From assembly GCF_004365705.1 (NCBI RefSeq), contig NZ_SOBN01000001.1:2453501-2517500 (forward strand): a stretch of 64,000 nt of DNA, given 5' to 3'. The notes under the pieces were generated by a model that saw nothing but the letters and a program-made list of their open reading frames with translations, did not search any database and was not told the origin of the DNA. The DNA is from Streptomyces sp. 846.5 (GTDB lineage Bacteria > Actinomycetota > Actinomycetes > Streptomycetales > Streptomycetaceae). Below are positions 36,184 to 48,799 of the stretch, one piece after another (position 1 is the stretch's first letter; each line of letters begins with the position of its first letter). Position numbers and translations under genes: made by a program.

Positions 36184-36857
36184 GAGGAGGCCGCCCGCTC
36201 GCGGGCCAGCCCGGCCCGGCGCAGCACCACGGCCTGGCGCACGTAGTCGAGCCCGGTGACCACGGTGAGCAGCACCGCGACACCCATCAGCCAGGCCCGC
36301 GCGCTCGCCAGCGGCCCGCTGAGCACTAGCACGTACATGCCCACGGCGATGCCCTGGGTGAGGGTCTTCAGCTTGCCTCCGCGGCTGGCCGGAATCACCC
36401 CGTGCCGGATCACCCAGAAGCGCATCAGTGTGATTCCGATCTCACGGACCAGAATGACGATCGTCACCCACCAGGGCAGATCACCCAGCGCGGACAGGGC
36501 GACCAGCGCCGTCCCCATGATCGCCTTGTCCGCGATCGGGTCCGCGATCTTGCCGAAGTCGCTGACCAGGCCCATCCGCCGGGCCAGCTCACCGTCGAAG
36601 AGGTCGGTGATCATGGCGATGGCGAAGGACGCCCAGGCCACCGCGCGCCACTTGGGGTCATGGCCGCCGCCGGCCAGCAGTAGCGCAGCGAAGACCGGGA
36701 CGATCAGCAGCCGCACCATGGTGAGCATATTGGGGATGTTCCACAGGCCGGGCCGTCCCGCGGGCTCCTCCAGAAGCCCCGCCTGCGCAGCCTTCTCGGC
36801 GCCGCCACCGCCGGCCGCAGCGCGGCCTCTGACTCCCCCCTCGGCGCCTCCGATCAC
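36180..36857 (-). CDS. pgsA: CDP-diacylglycerol--glycerol-3-phosphate 3-phosphatidyltransferase
   Basis: A 225-residue membrane enzyme making phosphatidylglycerol phosphate from CDP-diacylglycerol. The CDP-alcohol phosphotransferase motif is present as [20 protein letters not shown] followed by IADPIADK. Several membrane segments are visible, such as [40 protein letters not shown] and [15 protein letters not shown]. The N-terminal 37 residues are glycine- and alanine-rich and not conserved, so a later start near MLTMVRLL is conceivable. The GTG at 36857 overlaps the rimO stop in a GTGA junction. The cinA start overlaps its stop the same way, giving a rimO-pgsA-cinA operon. Confidence 0.94.
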   Translation of the reverse strand: MIGGAEGGVRGRAAAGGGGAEKAAQAGLLEEPAGRPGLWNIPNMLTMVRLLIVPVFAALLLAGGGHDPKWRAVAWASFAIAMITDLFDGELARRMGLVSDFGKIADPIADKAIMGTALVALSALGDLPWWVTIVILVREIGITLMRFWVIRHGVIPASRGGKLKTLTQGIAVGMYVLVLSGPLASARAWLMGVAVLLTVVTGLDYVRQAVVLRRAGLARERAASS

Positions 36858-38374
36858 GCGCCCACCACCTCGGCGATCAGATCCACGCCCTCGCTGGCCA
36901 CGACCTTCGCCGTGACCAGGTCGCCGACCTTCACCCCGTCCAGATTCCCGGTCAGCGAGGTGATGCCGTCGGTCTCCGGGGCCTGGTGCTCGGCCCGGCC
37001 GATCACCGAGCCGTCCTCCGCAGCGTCCTCAGCGTCCTCGTCGTCGTCCGAGTCGACGGACTCGACCAGGACCGTCACCGTGCTGCCGATCCGCTCCTCG
37101 GCACGCTGCGCGGTCATCTCCTCGGCGAGGCGGCTGATCTTCGCCAACCGCTCCGCGACCACATCCTCCGGGAGCTTGCCGTCGTAGCCGGCCGCCTCGG
37201 TGCCGTCCTCGTCGGAGTAGCCGAAGACGCCGATGGCGTCCAGCCGGGCATGGGTGAGGAAGCGTTCCAGCTCCGCCAGGTCCGCCTCGGTCTCGCCGGG
37301 GAAGCCGACGATGAAGTTGGAGCGGGCGCCAGCCTCCGGGGCCTGCGCGCGGATCTGGTCCAGCAGGGCGAGGAAGCGGTCGGTGTCGCCGAAGCGGCGC
37401 ATCCGGCGCAGCACATTGGCCGCCGAGTGCTGGAAGGAGAGGTCGAAGTAGGGCACCACACCGGGGGTGGCGGTCAGCGCCCCGATCAGGCCCGGACGCA
37501 TCTCGGCCGGCTGCAGGTAGCTGACCCGCACCCGGGCCAGCCCCTCGACCGCGGCCAGCTCCGGCAGAAGCGTCTCCAGCAGCCGAATGTCGCCCAGGTC
37601 CTTGCCGTAGGAGGTGTTGTTCTCGCTGACCAGCATGATCTCGCGGACCCCCTGCTCGGCGAGCCAGCGGGCCTCGTTGAGGACGTCCGAGGGGCGGCGG
37701 GAGAGGAAGGAGCCGCGGAAGGCCGGGATGGCGCAGAAGGAGCAGCGGCGGTCGCAGCCCGAGGCCAGCTTCACCGAGGCGACCGGGCTGTCGTCCAGCC
37801 GACGGCGGAGCACGCGCGGTCCGGAGACCGGGGCCACGCCTTCGGGGAGGTCCGTGATCGGCGTCTCCGTGACCGGTGGCTCCGTGGGGGCCTCCGCGCC
37901 GTGGCCGGGCAGCGCGACCGCGCCGCCCTCGGCGGCCGCCTGGCGCTCGACCGGGCTCAGCGGCAGCAGCGTGCGGCGGTCCCGGGGGACGTGCGAGGTG
38001 TGCTTGCCGCCGGAGAGGATGGTCTGCAGCCGGTCGGTGATGTCGGCGTAGTCGTCGAAGCCGAGCACGGCGTCGGCCTCCGGCAGCGCCTCGGCCAGCT
38101 CCTTGCCGTAGCGCTCGGCCATACAGCCGACGGCGACGACCGCCTGGGTGCGGCCGTGGCCCTTGAGGTCGTTGGCCTCCAGCAGGGCGTCGACGGAGTC
38201 CTTCTTCGCGGCCTCGACAAAGCCGCAGGTGTTGACGACCGCGACGTCGGCGTCCGCGGCATCCAGGACCAGTTCCCAGCCGTCGGCCTCCAGGCGCCCG
38301 GCGAGTTCCTCGGAATCCACCTCGTTGCGGGCGCATCCGAGCGTGACAAGGGCGACTGTGCGGCGTTGGGACAT
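36854..38374 (-). CDS. rimO: Ribosomal protein S12 methylthiotransferase RimO
   Basis: A 506-residue radical-SAM enzyme that methylthiolates an aspartate of ribosomal protein S12. N-terminal cluster cysteines are in [30 protein letters not shown] and [13 protein letters not shown]. The radical-SAM motif is [19 protein letters not shown] long acidic insert ([18 protein letters not shown]) interrupts the C-terminal TRAM domain, as seen in other Streptomyces sequences. The sequence is clearly distinct from the related miaB at 12469-13956. The ATG at 38374 ([14 protein letters not shown]) gives the family start; the extra 39 codons upstream are not conserved. pgsA overlaps its stop. Confidence 0.95.
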   Translation of the reverse strand: MSQRRTVALVTLGCARNEVDSEELAGRLEADGWELVLDAADADVAVVNTCGFVEAAKKDSVDALLEANDLKGHGRTQAVVAVGCMAERYGKELAEALPEADAVLGFDDYADITDRLQTILSGGKHTSHVPRDRRTLLPLSPVERQAAAEGGAVALPGHGAEAPTEPPVTETPITDLPEGVAPVSGPRVLRRRLDDSPVASVKLASGCDRRCSFCAIPAFRGSFLSRRPSDVLNEARWLAEQGVREIMLVSENNTSYGKDLGDIRLLETLLPELAAVEGLARVRVSYLQPAEMRPGLIGALTATPGVVPYFDLSFQHSAANVLRRMRRFGDTDRFLALLDQIRAQAPEAGARSNFIVGFPGETEADLAELERFLTHARLDAIGVFGYSDEDGTEAAGYDGKLPEDVVAERLAKISRLAEEMTAQRAEERIGSTVTVLVESVDSDDDEDAEDAAEDGSVIGRAEHQAPETDGITSLTGNLDGVKVGDLVTAKVVASEGVDLIAEVVGA

Positions 38375-38504
38375 GACGCCAAGATTACCGAGGTTTTCGC
38401 GCAGCTTCACCCAGCGGGGTCCATCAGCGGAGCCCCACCACCTCGGGGTTTCGTGGGGTACGGGGGGTCGCTCCCCGAGAGATTGGAGCACGCAGGTGAT
38501 GCGA

Positions 38505-38545
38505 AGGGCCCGCAGCGGCAGTATCGATCCTGCGCTGCGGGCCCT
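38505..38545 (-). terminator. Stem-loop terminator between the RodZ-like gene and rimO
   Basis: A 13-bp perfect inverted repeat, AGGGCCCGCAGCG (38505-38517) with its complement at 38533-38545, and a 15-base loop. It lies 25 bases after the RodZ-like stop and before the rimO promoter, on the same strand. Confidence 0.78.
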
Positions 38546-38569
38546 CGGCCGTCACCACGGCCGGCCAGG

Positions 38570-39463
38570 TCACCCGGCCTGCGGGTCGCCCGGCGTGTAC
38601 GTCGCCTTGACCACCTGACCGTCGGATCCGGCGGTCCCGAGGTCCTTGCCGTTCACCCAGAGGTGCGCCGCGCCGCCGTTGCCGTAGACCACCTTGAGGC
38701 TCTTGGCGTCGGTGAAGACCTTGGAGTCGCCCTTGGTCAGATCGCCCTGGAAGAGCTGGTCACCCTTGCTGTTCTTCACCAGCAGCCAGCTGTCCCCGGA
38801 CTCCGCGCTCACCTTGAGGGTGACCCGGCCGGCCGGGGCCGCCGCCACCGGGCTGGCCTTCGGCGCGGCCGGCTTCTTAGGCGCTGCCGAGGCCGACGGG
38901 TGCGCCGAGGGCACCACCGCGGCCTCTGCCGAGGGGGTCTTGTCCTTGCCCGCCGCCAGGTTGAACCCGATCACCGCGACCACCACGACGATCGCCGCGA
39001 CCATCGCACCGGTCCAGTTGGGACGGCGGCGCTCGGCGCGGATCTTCTGCGGTTCGAAGGCCGCGATCGGACGCGCCGCCGAGGGCGCTCCGCCGTGGGC
39101 GTCGTCGTAGCGGGCGACCAGTGCCTCGCCGTCCGCGCCGACCGCCTTGGCGATCGCACGGATGTGCCCACGGGCGTAGAAGTCGCCGCCGCAGCGGTCG
39201 AAGTCGTCCTCCTCCACCGCCTGGATCAGCGGCACCCGCACCCGGGTCTCGGCACTGACCTCCTCGACGGTGAGCTCGGCCGCGAGGCGCGCGGCACCGA
39301 GCACCTGACCGATCGTCGGCGCGGTGCTCTTCTTGCTCTCCTGAGCCGGTTTCGGAGCCGGGTTCTGCGTGGTGTTCTTCGCCGCGGCGGGACCCGACGG
39401 CTTCGCGGCCTTGGGTCGCGCGGTTCGGCCGGGGTCTCCGGAAGGGGACTTGCCGATGGTCAC
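38570..39463 (-). CDS. RodZ-like protein: HTH domain, one membrane helix, DUF4115 domain
   Basis: A 297-residue bitopic protein. The cytoplasmic HTH_25 domain is at about residues 50-120 (GQVLGAARLAAELTVEEVSA, RGHIRAIAKAVGADGEAL). A membrane helix (AMVAAIVVVVAVIGFNLAAG) is at about 150-170. An alanine-proline-rich linker and a C-terminal RodZ-type domain (VTLKVSAESGDSWLLVKN, GGAAHLWVNGKDLGT) follow. RodZ links MreB to the cell-wall machinery in rods; in Streptomyces its role is not settled. The N-terminal 45 residues are basic and low complexity. It starts with GTG at 39463 and is 230 bases downstream of ftsK on the same strand, ending at a stem-loop. Confidence 0.87.
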   Translation of the reverse strand: MTIGKSPSGDPGRTARPKAAKPSGPAAAKNTTQNPAPKPAQESKKSTAPTIGQVLGAARLAAELTVEEVSAETRVRVPLIQAVEEDDFDRCGGDFYARGHIRAIAKAVGADGEALVARYDDAHGGAPSAARPIAAFEPQKIRAERRRPNWTGAMVAAIVVVVAVIGFNLAAGKDKTPSAEAAVVPSAHPSASAAPKKPAAPKASPVAAAPAGRVTLKVSAESGDSWLLVKNSKGDQLFQGDLTKGDSKVFTDAKSLKVVYGNGGAAHLWVNGKDLGTAGSDGQVVKATYTPGDPQAG

Positions 39464-39693
39464 AATGGCGCCTTTCGAGCGTGGGCCACCTGCTGCAGTG
39501 TCAGTCTATGGGGCGATCCCGAGAGGGCATCAACCCGGATACCGCCGAAAGGGGAGACTGCCGTCCGGATGCGGCGGAACACTCCGGCGGCGGTGGTGAC
39601 GGTGGGTCAGGTAGGCGGTGATCAGCCTGCCCCCGGGCCCTCAGCCACCCCGTCCAACGGCAGCCGGGGCGCCGGCGATGCGCCCCGGGGCGA

Positions 39694-42519
39694 TCATTCC
39701 CCCCGGAGGGTGAGCAGAATCCCGTCGAGCTCGTCGGGCTGGACCAGCACGTCACGTGCCTTGGAGCCCTCGCTGGGCCCGACGATGTTGCGGGACTCCA
39801 TCAGGTCCATCAGCCGGCCGGCCTTGGCGAAACCCACCCGCAGCTTGCGCTGCAGCATCGAGGTCGAGCCGAACTGGGAGGTCACCACGAGCTCGGCGGC
39901 CTGCACCAGCAGGTCCATGTCGTCGCCGATCTCCTCGTCGATCTCCTTGCGCGGGGCGCTGCCCACCGTGACGTCATCGCGGTACTCGGTCCGGGTCTGC
40001 GCCTTGCAGTGGTCGACGACGAGGGCGATCTCCTCCTCGGTGACGAACGCTCCCTGCATCCGGGTCGGCTTGCCCGCGCCCATCGGCAGGAACAGCGCAT
40101 CGCCCTTGCCGATCAGCTTCTCCGCTCCGGGCTGGTCCAGGATGACCCGGCTGTCGGCCAGCGAGGAGGTCGCGAAGGCCAGCCGGGACGGGACGTTCGC
40201 CTTGATCAGGCCGGTGACCACGTCCACCGAGGGGCGCTGGGTGGCCAGCACCAGGTGGATGCCGGCGGCACGGGCCAGCTGGGTGATCCTGACGATGGAG
40301 TCCTCGACGTCGCGCGGGGCCACCATCATCAGGTCGGCCAGCTCGTCCACGATCACCAGCAGGTACGGATAGGGCTCCAGCACCCGCTCGCTGCCCAGCG
40401 GCGGCTGCACCTTGCCGCTGCGCACCGCCTTGTTGAAGTCGTCGACGTGCCGGAAACCGAAGGCGGCCAGGTCGTCGTAGCGCAGGTCCATCTCGCGGAC
40501 CACCCACTGCAGCGCCTCGGCGGCCTTCTTCGGGTTGGTGATGATCGGCGTGATCAGATGCGGCACGCCCTCGTAGGCCGTCAGCTCGACCCGCTTGGGG
40601 TCGACCAGGACCAGCCGGACCTCGTCCGGGGTGGCCCGCATCAGGATCGAGGTGATCAGGCAGTTGATGCAGGAGGACTTGCCCGCGCCGGTGGCGCCGG
40701 CCACCAGGATGTGCGGCATCTTCGCCAGGTTGGCGACGCTGGTCTGCCCCTCGACGTCCTTGCCCATGCCCACGATCATCGGATGCGGGTCGCTGGTGGC
40801 GATCGGCGAGCGCAGCAGGTCACCGAGGTTGACCATCTCCCGGTCGGTGTTGGGGATCTCGATGCCGACGGCGGACTTGCCCGGGATCGGGCTGATGATC
40901 CGGACGTCGGGGCTGGCCACCGCGTAGGAGATGTTGCGGGCCAGGCTGGTGATCCGCTCGACCTTGACCGCGAGGCCCAGCTCGACCTCGTAGCGGGTGA
41001 CCGTCGGCCCCCGGGTGAAGCCGGTGACCTTCGCGTCCACCTTGAACTCGGCGAAGACCGCGGTGAGCGCGGCCACCACGTCGTCGTTGGCCTTGCTCCG
41101 GGCCTTGCCGGGGCCGCCCCGGGTGAGCAGGTCGGGCGAGGGCAGCTGGTAGGTGCTGTCGGACGGCAGCCGCAGCTGCTCGGAACGCAGCGGGGGGATG
41201 CCGGCGTCCTCGGCGGGGACCGGCGGCTCCACGGCCGGGGGCCCGGACGGGGACTCCTCACGTCGCGCGGGCGGGACCTCGGCCGGCTCCTCGCCGTCGC
41301 CGACCGGGTCGCCCTTGGTGAGCGGGACGGCCTGGTCGGCGTCGCTGGGCGGAGTCCGGTCCTTCACCCGGTTCAGCACATCGGCGAGCGAGGGGGACGG
41401 CTGCACCCCGTTCACCAGCGCGCCGTTGAGCAGGGCGCCGTCCAGGTCGGCCGCCGCGGCGGCGGCCACGTCAATAGCGTCCAGGCTGCCGGGCAGGCCC
41501 TGGTGCTCCGGTGTGGCGCCCTGGCGCCGACGGGGTCGACGCCCCCGTCGCGGCGGCAGTGCGCCCTCCTGCTCCAGCCGCTCGCGCTTGGCCAGCAGCG
41601 CGGCACGCTCCGCGGGCGTCCCCGGCTCGCCGGCGAACTCGGCGTCGCCGAGGCGGCCCTCGTAGTCGGTGACGAAGCCGAGGCCGTCCAGGTCTCCCCC
41701 GCCCGGCCCGTCGCCGTTCTGCGGGGCGAGCGGCTCGACCAGGGACAACCGCTCGGCCAGCAGCCGGAGCCGCTGCGGGATCTGGTTGACCGGCGTGGCG
41801 GTGACCACCAGCAGTCCGAAGAAGGCCACGATCAGCAGCAGCGGTACCGCCAGTGCCGGTCCGGCAGCCGCCATCAGCGGACGGGAGGCGGCCATGCCGA
41901 TCAGCCCGCCTGAGTTCCTGATGTGGGAGGCGCCGGCGCCCATTCCGGGCGCACCGCAGCCGATGTGCACCAGCCCGAGGATGCCGAGGCTGAGCGCGCC
42001 CAGGCCGATGACGATGCGTCCGTTGGCCTCGGGCCGCTCCGGATGGCGCATCAGCCGGACCGCGATCCCGGCCAGCAGTATCGGCACGAGCACGGACAGC
42101 CGACCGAAGGCGCCCTTCACGATGTTGGTGACCGCGACGCCCAGCCAGCCCTGCGGATCCGACCAGGAACCCGCTGCGATCAGCAGCGCCAGCGCGATCA
42201 GCAGCAGTGCCAGGCCGTCCTTGCGGTGCGCCGGATGCAGGCCCTTGGCGCCGTCGCCGACGCCACGGGCCATCGCACCGACGCCGTGGGCCATCCCCAG
42301 CCAGGTGCCGCGCACGGCCCGGTAGGGCAGCGGCTTCGGCGGGGCCGGGGGCTTGGCCGGCGCGGCCGCCTTCTTCGCAGCTGCGGCCTTCTTGGCGGGG
42401 GCTGTCTTCGCCGCCGCCTTCTTCGCGGGTGCGGCCTTCTTGGCAGGCCCGGCGGCAGCCTTCCGCGCCGCTCCCGCGCCTGGGGAACGCGAGCTGCTTC
42501 CGGACATGCGTGTCGCCAT
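39694..42519 (-). CDS. ftsK: DNA translocase FtsK
   Basis: A 941-residue translocase that moves chromosomes at division and sporulation septa. The first 45 residues are an AKKAA-type basic tail resembling histone H1. Four or five membrane helices follow (GLALLLIALALLIAAGSW, LSVLVPILLAGIAVRLM, LAVPLLLIVAFFGLLVV). A linker of about 230 acidic residues leads to the motor domain, with Walker A VAGATGAGKSSCINCLITS, Walker B PYLLVIVDELADLMM and QPGAEKLIGKGDALFLP. The gamma DNA-recognition domain is at the C-terminus (SMLQRKLRVGFAKAGRLMDL). The ATG at 42519 (MATRMSGSSS) was chosen over a frame 51 codons longer; MSGSSS four codons later is the alternative. Its position beside osaB is conserved in Streptomyces. 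Confidence 0.96.
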   Translation of the reverse strand: MATRMSGSSSRSPGAGAARKAAAGPAKKAAPAKKAAAKTAPAKKAAAAKKAAAPAKPPAPPKPLPYRAVRGTWLGMAHGVGAMARGVGDGAKGLHPAHRKDGLALLLIALALLIAAGSWSDPQGWLGVAVTNIVKGAFGRLSVLVPILLAGIAVRLMRHPERPEANGRIVIGLGALSLGILGLVHIGCGAPGMGAGASHIRNSGGLIGMAASRPLMAAAGPALAVPLLLIVAFFGLLVVTATPVNQIPQRLRLLAERLSLVEPLAPQNGDGPGGGDLDGLGFVTDYEGRLGDAEFAGEPGTPAERAALLAKRERLEQEGALPPRRGRRPRRRQGATPEHQGLPGSLDAIDVAAAAAADLDGALLNGALVNGVQPSPSLADVLNRVKDRTPPSDADQAVPLTKGDPVGDGEEPAEVPPARREESPSGPPAVEPPVPAEDAGIPPLRSEQLRLPSDSTYQLPSPDLLTRGGPGKARSKANDDVVAALTAVFAEFKVDAKVTGFTRGPTVTRYEVELGLAVKVERITSLARNISYAVASPDVRIISPIPGKSAVGIEIPNTDREMVNLGDLLRSPIATSDPHPMIVGMGKDVEGQTSVANLAKMPHILVAGATGAGKSSCINCLITSILMRATPDEVRLVLVDPKRVELTAYEGVPHLITPIITNPKKAAEALQWVVREMDLRYDDLAAFGFRHVDDFNKAVRSGKVQPPLGSERVLEPYPYLLVIVDELADLMMVAPRDVEDSIVRITQLARAAGIHLVLATQRPSVDVVTGLIKANVPSRLAFATSSLADSRVILDQPGAEKLIGKGDALFLPMGAGKPTRMQGAFVTEEEIALVVDHCKAQTRTEYRDDVTVGSAPRKEIDEEIGDDMDLLVQAAELVVTSQFGSTSMLQRKLRVGFAKAGRLMDLMESRNIVGPSEGSKARDVLVQPDELDGILLTLRGE

Positions 42520-42658
42520 GCGGCTCAGGTTACCGGTGGTGGCTCCGGCGCAACATGCGCCGCGTCCGGTTGCCCGGGGTGTGTCGAAGGGGATGACCGG
42601 ACGAGATGACGATCGGTCACCCGGACCGGGTGACCGGCCGGTCCCGTACGGCGGAGCG

Positions 42659-43408
42659 TCAGCTCCCGGCACTGGCAGCGGGGCTGCCGCTGCCGGGGGT
42701 GCCCGGCTCCAGCGCGTCCAGCGCCCGGCGCAGGCCGGAGAGCTTGCGCTCCAGATGGGTCGCGGTGGCCACCGCCGCCGGGTCCGCCGTCTCGTCCAAC
42801 TGCTTGGTCAGCGCCTCCGCCTGCTCCTCGACCGCGGCCAGCCGCGCCGAGAGCTCGGCCAGCAGACCGCTGCCGGGCGCGCTGCGGCGGGCGGCCTCGG
42901 AGCCGGTTCCGCCGCCGTTGGCACCGCCATTGCCACTGCCGTTGCCGGCAATGCCGTTGGCGGTGGGAGCGCCGGCGTCCAACTGCAGTCGCAGCAGCGA
43001 CGCCTGCTCCTTGAGCTGGCAGTTCTTCATGTAGAGCTCGACGAAGACCGAGACCTTGGCGCGCAGCACCCAGGGGTCGAACGGCTTGGAGATGTAGTCC
43101 ACCGCTCCGGCCGCGTATCCCCGGAAGGTGTGGTGCGGGCCGTGGTTGATCGCGGTGAGGAAGATGATCGGGATGTCGCGGGTGCGCTCGCGCCGCTTGA
43201 TGTGGGCGGCGGTCTCAAAACCGTCCATGCCCGGCATCTGAACGTCGAGCAGGATCACCGCGAAGTCGTCGGTGAGCAGCGCCTTGAGCGCTTCCTCCCC
43301 GGAGGACGCCCGGACCAGGGTCTGGTCCAGCGCCGAGAGGATCGCCTCCAGCGCCAGCAGGTTCTCCGGCCGGTCGTCGACCAGGAGGATCTTGGCCTTC
43401 TGCACCAT
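42659..43408 (-). CDS. osaB: Response regulator OsaB
   Basis: A 249-residue response regulator without a DNA-binding domain. The receiver at residues 1-125 has KILLVDDRPENLLALEA, the phospho-accepting aspartate in VILLDVQMPGMDGFETA and the lysine in AVDYISKPFDPWVLRAK. The rest is a glycine-asparagine linker (residues about 150-175) and a coiled coil (LAELSARLAAVEEQAEAL). The neighbourhood ftsK-osaB-osaA matches the osmoadaptation locus of S. coelicolor, where OsaB is required for growth under osmotic stress. The ATG at 43408 has GAGGAGG seven bases upstream; a frame 28 codons longer is not favoured. The gene is separated from the upstream hybrid kinase gene by 459 bases. Confidence 0.9.
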   Translation of the reverse strand: MVQKAKILLVDDRPENLLALEAILSALDQTLVRASSGEEALKALLTDDFAVILLDVQMPGMDGFETAAHIKRRERTRDIPIIFLTAINHGPHHTFRGYAAGAVDYISKPFDPWVLRAKVSVFVELYMKNCQLKEQASLLRLQLDAGAPTANGIAGNGSGNGGANGGGTGSEAARRSAPGSGLLAELSARLAAVEEQAEALTKQLDETADPAAVATATHLERKLSGLRRALDALEPGTPGSGSPAASAGS

Positions 43409-43867
43409 GGCCCGCCCTCCTCGCCCCGGGACCACCCCGGTGGACGTCTCGCGGCTCATGGTGCCGCTGCCGTTCGTGCTCGTCACGGTCATGCTAGCCG
43501 CACCTCACTGCCCGCCACCCATGCCACCGTCAATCCGCGCCTCAGGAGTGTTCAGGTACGGTCCCTGGTGACCCAGTCGATACCTCTGGCAACGCGGAGT
43601 GACCCTAGCCGGTTCCCTCCGGAGGCTGCCACCACCCCTACGAGTGGGGGCAGATCCGGCCCCTGCCCGGACAGCCGCGTTTCCGAGAGGCGCCGGAGGC
43701 ACACCGATGCCGCAGTTCCCCTCGTCTGCCCCCGGTCCGGCGATCGAACCCGCCCGGGCCGCACCGGTTCCGGGCCGCAGACGAACAGCCCTGTCCACCA
43801 CAGCCGGCTGGACGGATGCTGCGTGTCGCGGGCGCCCGCTGGACACCGGCCGGGCACCCGCACCCGG
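43409..43867. other. 459-base gap between osaA and osaB
   Basis: No convincing gene was found. Short frames on both strands lack Shine-Dalgarno sequences and show no recognisable protein. A TAGCAT hexamer on the minus strand near 43490-43500 could be part of an osaB promoter, but no matching -35 was identified. The length of the gap suggests osaB has its own promoter. Confidence 0.55.
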
Positions 43868-48553
<4,686 letters not shown>

Positions 48554-48799
48554 CGGGGTCCCTCCAGAGTTGCCAACCGGCACCGTGCCACACCTCACAT
48601 CCGCCAGGCCCGGTACGTTGTCCGGGGCGGGTGCGGGCGCAGGCGCCAGTCCTGTACTGACAATCTAGCGACCATCGGGGGTTGCGTGAGGGGTGGCGCG
48701 GGGTATCGCCTTGCCGATCGGGCACGGAGCGACAGCACGAATCAGTAACCTTGCGGCTTCAGGGCCGTTGTCCCCAGCACAGAGCAGAGGAGTCACCTC

